From positions 1 to 24,002 of IMG/VR virus record IMGVR_UViG_3300033571_015231: DNA of 24,002 nucleotides, one strand, 5' to 3'. Source of the DNA: a virus. The stretch's first letter is position 1. The number at the start of each line of letters is the position of its first letter. Below, piece after piece: positions 5,853 to 14,365 of this stretch. The notes under the pieces were generated by a model, which was given only the letters and a program-made list of their open reading frames with translations, was not told where the DNA came from and made no database searches. A program made the translations under genes and the position numbers.

Positions 5853-6238
5853 TATTGATTAGTTACTTGGTTATAGCTGATTTCAAAATAGCGGATGCCC
5901 TCATCATCATTGATGACGTATCCAGCTTTTTCAGTTGGATCAATCTTTTGTGCTGCGGAAAGGATGCGACGGAAGCTCTCGGCTAAATCACCATCATTTC
6001 CACGCTCACACTCTTCTTGTGCCGAGTGAATTTCTTTGAGGGTCCAAAAGAACATTGAACGTTCTTTGTTCCTTGGTTGGAACACCATTACCCCAGGCCC
6101 TTCTGCATCCCACATCTTGCAGTAGTGCTCACCCATGTCACCAAGGATTAAACGCACCGTAGCATCCAGCATCCGGACCTTTGTATCGTCCATATCAGGA
6201 CCAATGGCCTGAGCAATTAGTTTCTCGCGTCTATTCAT
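5852..6238 (-). CDS. Hypothetical protein
   Basis: This 128-residue soluble protein begins MNRREKLIAQAIGPDMDD. A central GEHYCKMWDAEGPG-like segment and an acidic C-terminal half follow. I do not recognise it. It overlaps the upstream gene by 8 bp and shares a base with the downstream methyltransferase-like gene, so it is firmly part of the operon that starts with an HTH protein and ends with dCTP deaminase. An early, DNA-metabolism-linked role is inference from position only. Confidence 0.65.
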   Translation of the reverse strand: MNRREKLIAQAIGPDMDDTKVRMLDATVRLILGDMGEHYCKMWDAEGPGVMVFQPRNKERSMFFWTLKEIHSAQEECERGNDGDLAESFRRILSAAQKIDPTEKAGYVINDDEGIRYFEISYNQVTNQ

Positions 6239-6713
6239 GGGATGCTAAACCTTGTTTCTGAAGGACTTCCTGGAGCTTGGGCAGTGGTTGGTAGATGACG
6301 ACCAACTTGCCTAAGACACCACGCTTTTTAATAAGCTTACCGCTTTCGTCCCGAAGTTTGTCAAACTCACCCGAACGAATTAAATACTCAGCAACGCAAC
6401 GCAACCGCCGTTTAAGAGGGAGTTCTGCAGCTGGAAATTTACTACAAATGGTGTCAGGATTCATGTCACGAAAGGCAACACGCAATCGATTAGCCAAAGT
6501 CATGTTTGAATTCACGTCCTCTTCTTCGTAGTTTCTGATGATTTCCAGATACCGACGCAGGCAGCCATCATCGAAGGAACCTTCGGGCGGCATGAAGCAT
6601 TCCACCTGGAGCGCCAAAGAAATCGGAAGGAGTTCCTTGTAATTCTCTAGGTTTACTTCTTCGATGCGGAACGTTTCAAATCTATGCGCCAGGGGCACTG
6701 TCTTCTTCTGCAT
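6231..6713 (-). CDS. Hypothetical protein, operon member
   Basis: This 160-residue protein is mostly helical by composition. The C-terminal third (LKRRLRCVAEYLIRSGEFDK, then LIKKRGVLGKLVVIY) has the basic helix-helix-hairpin look of a winged-helix domain, but I cannot match it to a family. It overlaps the upstream HTH gene by 32 bp and the downstream gene by 8 bp. The 32-bp overlap is long. The first ATG, at 6713 (MQKKTVPL), is used; the next Met in frame lies well inside the protein. Confidence 0.65.
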   Translation of the reverse strand: MQKKTVPLAHRFETFRIEEVNLENYKELLPISLALQVECFMPPEGSFDDGCLRRYLEIIRNYEEEDVNSNMTLANRLRVAFRDMNPDTICSKFPAAELPLKRRLRCVAEYLIRSGEFDKLRDESGKLIKKRGVLGKLVVIYQPLPKLQEVLQKQGLASHE

Positions 6714-7158
6714 CTGGAGAATTTTCTAAAGAAGTCAAATAAGCGTCAATGGAATGCGGGTTGATCCGATAACCGTGAGAATTTTTCTCTTTGTAGTCTT
6801 TATTGCTTAGCTCAGGATTTTTGGCAAAGGAGCGCACCAGGTTGTTCCAAGGAATCCGAAGCTTGTTCTTCTTATTGGCACCCGGATTGATGTTGACATA
6901 ATGAATGCCCTCACTCCAGCCAGCGCCTTTTGTACTGGTCTTACCAATGGCGATCCAATTGCGGATCGTTTGATCAGAAACCGACAGGCGCCTGGCACAC
7001 TCCTCAGTTGAGATGTATTCGTCTGCGTACATCTCAGGATTGGGGCTGGTTTTATCTTGAGCCCCTTGTTGTAAAGCCCAGAGGCTGCCGAGAATATTAC
7101 GAATTCCTTTCAATTCGTAAGCAATGTCCTCTAAGCCTTTGCGAATTCCGTACGACAT
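6682..7158 (-). CDS. Helix-turn-helix DNA-binding protein
   Basis: This 158-residue protein is the first gene of the minus-strand operon reaching dcd. An N-terminal amphipathic helix (about 5-30, IRKGLEDIAYELKGIRNILG) suggests oligomerisation. A clear HTH of the MerR/excisionase kind follows: YISTEECARRLSVSDQTIRN (about 48-67), then WIAIGKTS and GIHYVNI. The C-terminal half is polar and ends in an acidic tail. It is likely a transcriptional regulator, perhaps of its own operon or of the divergent gene 48 bp away. Target and sign of regulation are unknown. Confidence 0.75.
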   Translation of the reverse strand: MSYGIRKGLEDIAYELKGIRNILGSLWALQQGAQDKTSPNPEMYADEYISTEECARRLSVSDQTIRNWIAIGKTSTKGAGWSEGIHYVNINPGANKKNKLRIPWNNLVRSFAKNPELSNKDYKEKNSHGYRINPHSIDAYLTSLENSPDAEEDSAPGA

Positions 7159-7206
7159 ACCTCAACTGTTTTGGCTAAATGCTAATGTATTTGAACAAGC
7201 TTTGTT

Positions 7207-7557
7207 ATGACTATGGACGAACAAGTCCAAAATAGTGTTCCGCCCGAGTTCAAGCCAATGCCCAAGCTTTCGGCAGAACAGGTGGAGATGTTAAAAGCTG
7301 TTGCCAGGGAGCGTGCGATTGCCCAGGCTACCGCTGAGGCACCTCCTCAACCCCCACAGAATCAACGCATTGCCGCACCGCCACCGTCCATGCTGCCACC
7401 TCAGGTACAGCCTCAAGTTATTTATGTGCGGCGTAATTTTACGGTTGCTGAACTTCTCTTGATTCTTCTCTTGTCTTGCGGCTTGGTAGCTGGCACGCAA
7501 GCCTTGTGGGGACTTGGATCTCGCATCTTACCTCAAGTTGAAATAAAGGTCAAATAA
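7207..7557 (+). CDS. Small proline-rich membrane protein
   Basis: This 116-residue protein has a charged N-terminal region (FKPMPKLSAEQVEML). A proline/glutamine-rich linker follows (about residues 45-70: APPQPPQNQ, APPPSMLPPQVQPQ), then one transmembrane helix (about 79-100: VAELLLILLLSCGLVAG) and a short tail. Arg residues just before the helix predict the N-terminus inside and the short C-terminus outside. The family is not recognised. A single-helix protein upstream of tail-fibre and wall-hydrolase genes could act in lysis or in host-surface alteration, but nothing proves it. Two candidate starts exist (7207 and 7213), neither with a clear ribosome site. Confidence 0.65.
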   Translation: MTMDEQVQNSVPPEFKPMPKLSAEQVEMLKAVARERAIAQATAEAPPQPPQNQRIAAPPPSMLPPQVQPQVIYVRRNFTVAELLLILLLSCGLVAGTQALWGLGSRILPQVEIKVK

Positions 7558-7564
7558 AATACGA

Positions 7565-7598
7565 CAAACCTAAACTATAATTTTAGTTATAAGGTTTG
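7565..7598. other. Stem-loop upstream of the first tail-fibre gene
   Basis: CAAACCT (7565-7571) pairs with AGGTTTG (7592-7598). An inner AACT/AGTT pair (7573-7576, 7585-7588) lies across an A/T-rich loop that includes TATAAT. It sits in the 52-bp gap between the membrane-protein stop and the GTG start at 7610. It may be a promoter with an operator-like repeat, or a structured leader. It lacks a terminal T-run. Confidence 0.35.
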
Positions 7599-7609
7599 CG
7601 AGCGTATAG

Positions 7610-9592
7610 GTGGCCAATAGGCGGATCTCAGATTTACCTGCAATTAGTTCGGTCGACATTGCTGATGCCGACCTATTTACTATTGTCCATACAGCCGAAG
7701 TAGATCCTGGGTTAAAAAATAAAAAATTTACCGTACAAGAACATAAGGCATATCTCAATAATTATTACTTGCAGCTGACCGGCGGCACGGTTAACAACCT
7801 GACGGTCACTAATAACTTAAACGTATCAGGCAACACGACTCTCCAGGGAAATCTTGGTGTTTCAGGTACTGCCAGTTTTGCAAATTTAATCATCGATGAT
7901 CTGACCGTAACAGGTACCCTGAGCGGTGCAACAATTACCGGTCAAAGCATCCAAGGTTTAAATGTTAATGGCAACAACGGTTATTTTGTAAGCCTTCAAG
8001 TTGTCAATGGAACGGCAGATACTTTTCAAATTTCTGCAATTAGTGGCAACACAATTACAGGTAATGCGATTGCTGCAAGCGGTATTACCGGTCAAACGAT
8101 TACCGGAAATACTGTTAATGCCATTAATCTTAATGCCGTAACGATTACGGGAGTTACCGGAGTTTTTACAACCAGTGTTTCTGGGGCTCTTGTCACCGGC
8201 AATGCGGGAAGTTTTTCAAACGTAACTGGTGTTTCTGGTGTATTCACAACGCGTCTTTCTGGCGCAACCATTACCGGCAATACTGGTTTATTTAGTTCAA
8301 TTACTGGTGTTTCCGGTACATTCACAAGTCAGTTATCTGGCGCAGTCGTCACTGGAGTTACGGGTCAATTCACGCAACTCAATGCGGTTACTGGCCAGTT
8401 TGCCAACCTTTCTGGCGCAACTGTTACGGGCGCAACAGGACAATTTACAAGTCTGACCGCAACATATGTAACAGGAACTATTGGTGTTTCTGGGGCAACA
8501 GTCACTGCACTTACTGGAAACATCAATCAAGTCCAAGGTGTTTCAGGTGTCTTCACTGATAATCTGTCTGGCGCAGTTATTACTGGTGATGTTGGACGTT
8601 TTGCTAACTTTACTGGCGTCTCCGGAACGTTTACAACGCGTCTTTCCGGTCAAACCATTACAGGTGTAACGGGTTTATTTACGAGTATTACGGCCGCAAC
8701 CGGTACTTTCACCGATCAAATTAACGTCAGCACAATTGCTACTACGGGAAGCATCTCGGCAAGTGGTAATTTATTTATTGGCGGCTCTGGAACTGTCGTC
8801 AATAACTTTACTGTTAGCGGCACGATTTCAGGTTTGACCGTTACGGGTACGACTGCTTTATTTGACAGCGTCACTGGTAATGGCGTATATGGAAATACGC
8901 TTGTTTACGCACCAACGGTTACCGGTAATATTGTCCAAGCTACTTCCGTTACTGGTGTCACAGGTGTTTTTACGACACTGTTAAGTGGTGCCACAATTAC
9001 GGGTAATGCAATTAATGCAGGTACGGCAACGGTTGGCACCGGTAACTTTACGCGTGTTTCCGGAGGAACAGTCACAGGAACCACTGGTTTATTTGGTCTA
9101 TTAACAACTGACACTGGAAACTTCACTCGTATTTCCGGTGTCACGATCACTGGAACTACTGGGCTCTTTAGTTCTACTACCGTTGTCAGCGGTCAGTACA
9201 CAAATCTGTCTGGTACCACGATTACCGGTAATACCTTAACAGTTGGAACGGGACGTTTTACCCTGGTTACAGGCACAACGTTTGTTGCGGGTGGCGTTGT
9301 TTTTGCTTCTGGTGCGGGTGACGTTCGTCCTTTCAACCAATTTTCCTTTCCTGCAACACCTGGTACATCAGGTTATGTTCTTGCCACACTTGGCAATGGA
9401 CAGACAACTTGGACCGTTGCAACAACCACAGGAACTCTTGTTACTAATGCAATTGCAGAAACTAAAATTGTCATTGACATCAACTATGCAATTGGAATTG
9501 GATACAACGGTTTATCTGTTGGACCTGTTGAAATTGCATCTGGATTTACCGTAACGGTTCCATCTGGTTCAACTTGGAAAATCTTGGATTAA
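7610..9592 (+). CDS. Repeat-rich tail fibre protein
   Basis: This 660-residue protein starts at GTG 7610 (MANRRISDLPAI). The first ~50 residues form a conserved virion-attachment-like start (SSVDIADADLFTIVHTAEVD). The bulk, from about residue 60 to 560, is Gly/Thr/Ser/Val-rich with a recurring unit of roughly 26 residues: TGVSGVFTT-LSGATITGN-G-F. This is typical of trimeric beta-structured fibre shafts. The C-terminus (about 630-660) has GLSVGPVEIASGFTVTVPSG and a final Trp, an end I remember from many cyanophage fibres. The protein should sit on the virion tail and contact the host surface. Near-identical repeats occur in the next gene. Charged residues and Cys are nearly absent from the shaft, as expected of such shafts. 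Confidence 0.85.
   Translation: MANRRISDLPAISSVDIADADLFTIVHTAEVDPGLKNKKFTVQEHKAYLNNYYLQLTGGTVNNLTVTNNLNVSGNTTLQGNLGVSGTASFANLIIDDLTVTGTLSGATITGQSIQGLNVNGNNGYFVSLQVVNGTADTFQISAISGNTITGNAIAASGITGQTITGNTVNAINLNAVTITGVTGVFTTSVSGALVTGNAGSFSNVTGVSGVFTTRLSGATITGNTGLFSSITGVSGTFTSQLSGAVVTGVTGQFTQLNAVTGQFANLSGATVTGATGQFTSLTATYVTGTIGVSGATVTALTGNINQVQGVSGVFTDNLSGAVITGDVGRFANFTGVSGTFTTRLSGQTITGVTGLFTSITAATGTFTDQINVSTIATTGSISASGNLFIGGSGTVVNNFTVSGTISGLTVTGTTALFDSVTGNGVYGNTLVYAPTVTGNIVQATSVTGVTGVFTTLLSGATITGNAINAGTATVGTGNFTRVSGGTVTGTTGLFGLLTTDTGNFTRISGVTITGTTGLFSSTTVVSGQYTNLSGTTITGNTLTVGTGRFTLVTGTTFVAGGVVFASGAGDVRPFNQFSFPATPGTSGYVLATLGNGQTTWTVATTTGTLVTNAIAETKIVIDINYAIGIGYNGLSVGPVEIASGFTVTVPSGSTWKILD
8150..9260 (+). 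repeat. Tandem degenerate repeats in fibre shaft
   Basis: Units of about 26 codons recur, each with TG(V)SG-FT, then SGATITG, then G-F. The DNA is similar too: ACTGGTGTTTCTGG, TCTGGCGCAAC and ATTACCGG recur with silent changes. The best-kept copies lie at about 8150-8710. Later copies are more diverged and shortened. Confidence 0.75.
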
Positions 9593-9619
9593 ACTAGATT
9601 TAAAGGATAGTAGTTACTC

Positions 9620-11524
9620 ATGCCATACGGAACTTTAAAGGCAGATACGCTTACTTATTACACCGCCACAGGGGATGTCAACCTGGCGATTAGTGGCATT
9701 GCACTTAACGGCGCTGCTGTTGTTTCTGGTGTTAGTGGTATTTTTACCACTGTTGTTTCCGGTGCAACGGTAACCGGTAACGCTGGTCAATTTACCACTA
9801 TTACTGGCGGTACTGTAAACTTTGCAAATATTACTGGTGTTTCTGGTACGTTTACCACCAGGCTTTCAGGTGCAACTGTAACTGGTAATACCGCTCAATT
9901 CACCACGGCAACGGCAGTAACTGGTGTTTTTACCACGAGTATTTCTGGGGCGACGGTAACTGGTGATCTTGGTTTATTCAATACAATTAGCGGTAATCAG
10001 GTCGTTCTTGCTACTGGACTTTCTATCCCAAGCGGTAGTGCCTCCTCTCCATCCATCAGTGTAAACGGAGACCCAAATACTGGACTATACTCCCCCGGCG
10101 CAGACCAAGTAGCCATCTCGACTAATGGCACTGGGCGGATCACCATCGACGCCAGCGGCAACGTCAACATCGACAGCAACACTTTGTACGTTGATGCCAC
10201 GAGTAACCGGGTAGGAATTAACACTATCCCTGGAGTTGCTTTTGATGTGGCAGGCGCAAGCAGGTTTGATCACACTGCAGTAGATGCTTTGAGCTTGCTG
10301 CGGGGAGGAGTAAAAGTAGGCGATATTGGCGGCTCGGCTGGTGGCGGTACGTTCTCATTCAGGAGCGCACCTTCAACGCCAATATCTTTTAGCATTTTTT
10401 CTAGTGAAGTAGCACGAATTGACTCCAGTGGCCGCTTGGGTCTGGGGACTAGTAGCCCTAGCTCCGCCCTATCCATCGACGGCGCATCCGCTTTAGGAAA
10501 TTTGGGCTCTGGCGCCCCAATTATCACGCTTAAAAACACAGACACCAGCAACTTCAATACAGCGCAGATTGTCAACCGAGACTCAGGCGGAAATCTGGCT
10601 GGCGGAATAACATTCCGTAATGATTCGCACGGTGCGAGCGGAACAACGTCATTACTGTGCTTTACTCGCACTGGTGGAACTAATCGTGAGGCTTTAGGCA
10701 TTACATCGGGAGGCACTACAACACTGAATGCAGCCGCATCTAATGCGCCGTTTATTGCTCAGATCAACTCCACCGAAGTCGCCCGCATCGACAGCTCCGG
10801 CAGGTTGTTAACTGGCACGTCTAGTGTTATTAACGTAGGAACTTTAAATCAAGCTATACAGATTGCTGGCACTGGCGGCCCCGGCAATTTAACAGTTTCT
10901 CGATATACAAATGATGTGACCGGTTCGCTTATCGGAATCGGTAAATCACGTTCTACAACAGTTGGCGGGTTTGGCATCGTTTCCGCTGACGACAACCTTG
11001 GTCAATACAGTTTTTACGGCGCTGATGGGGCTGCTTTTATAGAAGCTGCTCGCGTATCCGCCAACGTAGACGGCACCCCCGGCGCTAACGACATGCCCGG
11101 AAGGTTGGTATTTTCTACCACCGCCGACGGAGCGAGCAGCCCGACGGAGCGGATGAGGATTACAAATGCAGGCCGTATCGGCTTGGGTCAAACCTCACCA
11201 GCTACTACAGTTGACATTAATGGCGCACAATCTGCAAACATTGTTGCTGTTGCTGTCTTAGACATTGATTGCTCACTCGGTAATACCTTTACTAAAACTA
11301 TTAACGCTAACAGTACTTTTACCGTTAGTAACGTCCCCGCTTCTCGCTCTTATGCCTTTACATTAGAGGTGACACATACCAGTGGTATTATAACATGGTT
11401 CAGTGGCGTTACGTGGCCTGGTGGTACTGCACCAACCTTAACAACTGGAAAGGTTCACCTGTTCATGTTCTTCACTGATGATGGTGGCACAACATGGCGG
11501 GCCTCTAGCCTGATCAACTACTAA
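9620..11524 (+). CDS. Tail fibre protein sharing repeats with its neighbour
   Basis: This 634-residue protein has an N-terminal part (about 25-135) built of the same TGVSGTFTT-LSGATVTGN repeats as the preceding gene. The middle starts with SISVNGDPNTGLYSPGADQV and ITIDASGNVNID, a module common in fibre proteins. Two copies follow of EVARIDSSGRL, then GTSS, at about 265 and 395. The C-terminus is beta-rich and ends TWRASSLINY. The upstream AAAGGA at 9602 is a possible ribosome site, though spaced 12 bases. It is likely a second fibre or a distal part of the same fibre. The shared N-terminal repeats suggest duplication and allow recombination between the two genes. Receptor identity is unknown. 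Confidence 0.85.
   Translation: MPYGTLKADTLTYYTATGDVNLAISGIALNGAAVVSGVSGIFTTVVSGATVTGNAGQFTTITGGTVNFANITGVSGTFTTRLSGATVTGNTAQFTTATAVTGVFTTSISGATVTGDLGLFNTISGNQVVLATGLSIPSGSASSPSISVNGDPNTGLYSPGADQVAISTNGTGRITIDASGNVNIDSNTLYVDATSNRVGINTIPGVAFDVAGASRFDHTAVDALSLLRGGVKVGDIGGSAGGGTFSFRSAPSTPISFSIFSSEVARIDSSGRLGLGTSSPSSALSIDGASALGNLGSGAPIITLKNTDTSNFNTAQIVNRDSGGNLAGGITFRNDSHGASGTTSLLCFTRTGGTNREALGITSGGTTTLNAAASNAPFIAQINSTEVARIDSSGRLLTGTSSVINVGTLNQAIQIAGTGGPGNLTVSRYTNDVTGSLIGIGKSRSTTVGGFGIVSADDNLGQYSFYGADGAAFIEAARVSANVDGTPGANDMPGRLVFSTTADGASSPTERMRITNAGRIGLGQTSPATTVDINGAQSANIVAVAVLDIDCSLGNTFTKTINANSTFTVSNVPASRSYAFTLEVTHTSGIITWFSGVTWPGGTAPTLTTGKVHLFMFFTDDGGTTWRASSLINY
9716..9990 (+). repeat. Copies of the fibre-shaft repeat in the second fibre gene
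   Basis: Three to four units of the same pattern as at 8150-9260 (TGVSG-FTT, SGATVTG, G-F) lie at the start of this gene. DNA words such as ACTGGTGTTTCTGGTA and GGTGCAACTGTAACTGG are close to those of the first gene. Confidence 0.75.
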
Positions 11525-11534
11525 GGTTAATAAT

Positions 11535-13487
11535 ATGGATCCTATTTCTCAGAGAATGATGATGGGCGCTGCTGGTGTCCCTAGTGGTCCGAAGACCTAC
11601 ATCGAAGATGTCTTCAGTACTTGGCTTTATACCGGCAACGGCAGCACGCAGACGATTACGAATGGGATTGATCTGAGCGGCAAGGGAGGGTTGGTTTGGG
11701 TTAAAGACAGAACAGGTATAAATAACCATCAACTTGTTGATACTGTAAGAGGAGGCAACCGCGCTTTAGAGTCTAATACTACGGACGCACAGGAAATACA
11801 AGGACCAAGCCTTGGGAATAGTGGCATATATTCTTTCTTTAATGCGGGATTTAACGTAGGATTTAGAAATGAAGTTAATACTAATAGTAACGCCTACGCC
11901 TCTTGGACCTTCCGCGAGGCGGAGAAGTTCTTTGATGTGGTGACTTATACGGGCACCGGCTCCAACCGCACCATCAGCCACAACCTAGGCAGCGTGCCCG
12001 GCTGCATCATCGTCAAGCGCACAGATGCCACAGCCGACTGGCAGGTTTATCACCGCAGTCTTGGTAACGCTCAATATCTTGTCCTCAACACCACAGCATC
12101 CACTGCCGCAGGTTCTACACGCTGGAACAGTACTACACCGACTAGCACAGTCTTTAGTCTTGGCACTGATGCCACTGTCAACGCATCCGGCGGTACGTAT
12201 GTCGCCTACCTGTTCGCGCACAACGCTGGAGGGTTTGGTGATAGCGGCAATGATAATGTAATTAGCTGCGGCAGTTATACGGGCAACGGATCTTCCGTGT
12301 CTGTCTCTCTCGGGTGGGAGCCTCAATTCTTGCTTATTAAAACGTCTTCAACCACAGGTGGTTGGGCGATGTATGATAACATGAGAGGTATTACTACTGG
12401 GAACGATCAGTATTTAGCGGCGAATACAAGCGGTACTGAGCTTTCCTACGATGACGTGAGTCTCCAACCGACAGGATTTACTGCGATAAGCGGCGGTTCT
12501 GGCATGGTTAACGTAAATGGTCAAACCTATATCTACATCGCCATCCGCCGTGGGCCGATGAAGACGCCCACCGATGCGACGAAGGTGTTTGCGCCATCCA
12601 TCTCGGTTGGTGGATTTCCATCATTTGCTGTCGGTTTTCCAGTTGATTTTAATATCAACGGTGATCGCACTGGCGGCGATAAAATGTACGCCGTGTCCAG
12701 GCTTACTGGCACTGGCTGGATGCAAACAAATACAACAGCCGCTGAAGGCACTTCTGTGTCATTTAAGTGGGATTCGCAAACTGGCTGCGTCAGCGGCTGG
12801 CCGCCTTACATAGGATGGTCCTTCCGCCGCGCCCCCGGCTTCTTCGACGCCGTTTGTTACACCGGCACAGGAACTAGTGCTCAAGTTGTAAGCCATAATC
12901 TAACAGTTGTTCCTGAACTCTTTATACTAAAGCGTAGGTCCAGTGGTACTGGACAGGACATGGGCTGGCCTGTCGCCGTCAAGCAGGGATCGGACGGCAT
13001 ATATTTTATACCAGGTGCATCGTCCGGTTTAAATACGAATGGCTCCGGCTTTGTTCAGCCAGGGTACTGGGCTTTAGGTTTTACTTCTACGACCTTCACA
13101 CCTGGGGAAGCCACACTGTCCAACCCCGGAGGGTTTACAAGCGGTCAAACATATATTGCCTACCTCTTCGCTTCCTGCCCTGGCGTGAGCAAAGTCGGTA
13201 GCTACACCGGCACCGGCACCACGCTCAACATTGACTGCGGCTTTACAGCAGGCGCACGGTTTGTTCTAATCAAGCGTGCGGATTCCACGGGAAGCTGGTA
13301 CGTCTGGGACACCGCTCGCGGCATCGTCAGCGGTAACGATCCCTACCTTCTACTTAATTCCACCGCCGCCGAAGTTACTAACACCGACTACATCGACCCG
13401 CTGAGTTCTGGCTTCCAGATCAGCTCCACTGCCCCTGCCGAGATCAATGCAAACGGCGGGAGCTTCATTTATCTCGCCGTGGCTTAG
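11535..13487 (+). CDS. Five-repeat tail protein (DUF7483-like)
   Basis: This 650-residue protein has no Gly-Thr shaft. Instead a repeat recurs at about residues 28-73, 134-177, 242-285, 437-480 and 554-596. Each repeat reads YTG-G(S/T), then a beta strand and (F/I)-(L/I)IK(R), then an aromatic such as W-VY or W-MYD, often followed by RG. Several are followed about 60 residues later by a closing strand of the type GQTYIAYLFA. I remember this repeat from tail-associated phage proteins catalogued as DUF7483; the accession should be checked. The fold is likely beta-sandwich and a receptor- or glycan-binding role is inferred. The gene begins 10 bp after the previous fibre and is followed by a tail-fibre assembly gene, which supports a distal tail location. 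Confidence 0.75.
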   Translation: MDPISQRMMMGAAGVPSGPKTYIEDVFSTWLYTGNGSTQTITNGIDLSGKGGLVWVKDRTGINNHQLVDTVRGGNRALESNTTDAQEIQGPSLGNSGIYSFFNAGFNVGFRNEVNTNSNAYASWTFREAEKFFDVVTYTGTGSNRTISHNLGSVPGCIIVKRTDATADWQVYHRSLGNAQYLVLNTTASTAAGSTRWNSTTPTSTVFSLGTDATVNASGGTYVAYLFAHNAGGFGDSGNDNVISCGSYTGNGSSVSVSLGWEPQFLLIKTSSTTGGWAMYDNMRGITTGNDQYLAANTSGTELSYDDVSLQPTGFTAISGGSGMVNVNGQTYIYIAIRRGPMKTPTDATKVFAPSISVGGFPSFAVGFPVDFNINGDRTGGDKMYAVSRLTGTGWMQTNTTAAEGTSVSFKWDSQTGCVSGWPPYIGWSFRRAPGFFDAVCYTGTGTSAQVVSHNLTVVPELFILKRRSSGTGQDMGWPVAVKQGSDGIYFIPGASSGLNTNGSGFVQPGYWALGFTSTTFTPGEATLSNPGGFTSGQTYIAYLFASCPGVSKVGSYTGTGTTLNIDCGFTAGARFVLIKRADSTGSWYVWDTARGIVSGNDPYLLLNSTAAEVTNTDYIDPLSSGFQISSTAPAEINANGGSFIYLAVA

Positions 13488-13491
13488 ACCT

Positions 13492-13995
13492 ATGGAACTC
13501 CGCAACCGCACAACCGGCGCCGTCATCACTGAAGACCAGTTTCGCCGCTCCAACCCCAACACCAGCTTCCCGCCGCAGCTGACTGCTGAGATCATCAGCG
13601 ATTTCGGCTATGACCCCGTGCTGGAAGGCCCCCAAGCCCAGACCACACCGCCCTACCAGTACAGCCAACGTGATGGTGTAGTGGAGGTGAATGGTCAGTG
13701 GTTCACCCACTACATCGCCGGTCCTGTGTTACAGGACTACACCGATGACAAAGGCGTGGTTCACACCGCTGCTGAGCAGTATGAGGCGTACTGTTTTGCC
13801 AAAGATGCAGAGCAGGGAAAAGCCGTCCGCGAAGACCGCAACCGCCGCTTAGCTGAGTGCGATTGGACGCAACTGGAAGACAGTCCTCTTAATCCTGACG
13901 GCAAAGGAGCCTGGGCACTTTACCGCGAAACTCTCCGCATGGTGCCACAACAAGCTGGCTTCCCTTGGGAAATTAACTGGCCACCTAAGCCATGA
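13492..13995 (+). CDS. Tail fibre assembly / tail assembly chaperone-like protein
   Basis: The protein has 167 residues from ATG 13492, four bases after the previous stop. A longer frame reaches back to 13447 inside the upstream gene and is rejected. The C-terminal block RNRRLAECDWTQLEDSPL, then WALYRETLRMVPQQAGFPWE and INWPPKP, matches the 'RN..L..SDWTQL.D....W..YRQALR..P' pattern of phage tail assembly chaperones. Such proteins help fold or trimerise the fibre encoded next to them, and here that would be the five-repeat protein just upstream. The N-terminal 100 residues (FPPQLTAEIISDFGYD, QWFTHYIAG) also look like those found in cyanobacterial-phage homologues. Confidence 0.8.
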   Translation: MELRNRTTGAVITEDQFRRSNPNTSFPPQLTAEIISDFGYDPVLEGPQAQTTPPYQYSQRDGVVEVNGQWFTHYIAGPVLQDYTDDKGVVHTAAEQYEAYCFAKDAEQGKAVREDRNRRLAECDWTQLEDSPLNPDGKGAWALYRETLRMVPQQAGFPWEINWPPKP

Positions 13996-14012
13996 TTATT
14001 TTTTCTGTAGTT

Positions 14013-14033
14013 TTGCTATAGTTTAAAAAAGGA
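14013..14033 (+). promoter_or_regulatory. Candidate extended -10 promoter and ribosome site
   Basis: TGCTATAGT (14014-14022) matches an extended -10 element, with no convincing -35. AAGGA (14029-14033) lies eight bases before the ATG at 14042 and is a good Shine-Dalgarno, unusual in a window where most genes lack one. If used as a promoter the leader would be very short. Confidence 0.35.
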
Positions 14034-14041
14034 TTCTAACC

Positions 14042-14365
14042 ATGGCTACAAAGTCTTCCTCCACTCTTTTTACATGGAACATTGCTCAACTTGAGCGTGA
14101 AGTTTCAGATGGTTTTGTGTTTACCGCACATTACACAATCGACGCTAAAGATGATGCTTATACCGCAGGAGCTTATGGCTCCCTTGGTTTTGAACGCCCC
14201 GACAATTTAATTCCTTACTCGGAATTAACGCTCGATGAAGTAGTGGGCTGGGTCAAGGACGCCCTTGGCACAGAGAAAGTCGTTGAAATTGAAGCTGCAC
14301 TGCAGAAGCAACTAGACGAACAACGTGCCCCCTCTGTTGCCGCAGGTCTCCCTTGGGGCAGCTGA
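14042..14365 (+). CDS. Conserved phage protein, function unknown
   Basis: This 107-residue protein contains LFTWNIAQLEREVSDGFVF and TAHYTIDA, then AYTAGAYGSLGFERPDNLIP, and a C-terminal helix (VGWVKDALGTEKVVEIEAAL). The tail SVAAGLPWG ends the protein. I recall this arrangement in T4-like and other cyanophages as a conserved, uncharacterised protein near structural genes, now catalogued as a DUF (number not certain). A virion role is inferred from position between fibre assembly and wall-hydrolase genes. It has the clearest ribosome site in the region. Confidence 0.8.
   Translation: MATKSSSTLFTWNIAQLEREVSDGFVFTAHYTIDAKDDAYTAGAYGSLGFERPDNLIPYSELTLDEVVGWVKDALGTEKVVEIEAALQKQLDEQRAPSVAAGLPWGS

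Noticed and set aside
10270-10716. 148-codon minus-strand frame inside the second fibre gene
   Set aside because: Its Pro/Arg-rich product is the mirror of Gly/Ser/Ala codons in the fibre. It has no start signals or context.
7610-11524. Diversity-generating retroelement acting on the fibre repeats
   Set aside because: No reverse transcriptase, no template/variable repeat pair with adenine-specific changes, and no accessory gene in the window. The repeats are structural.
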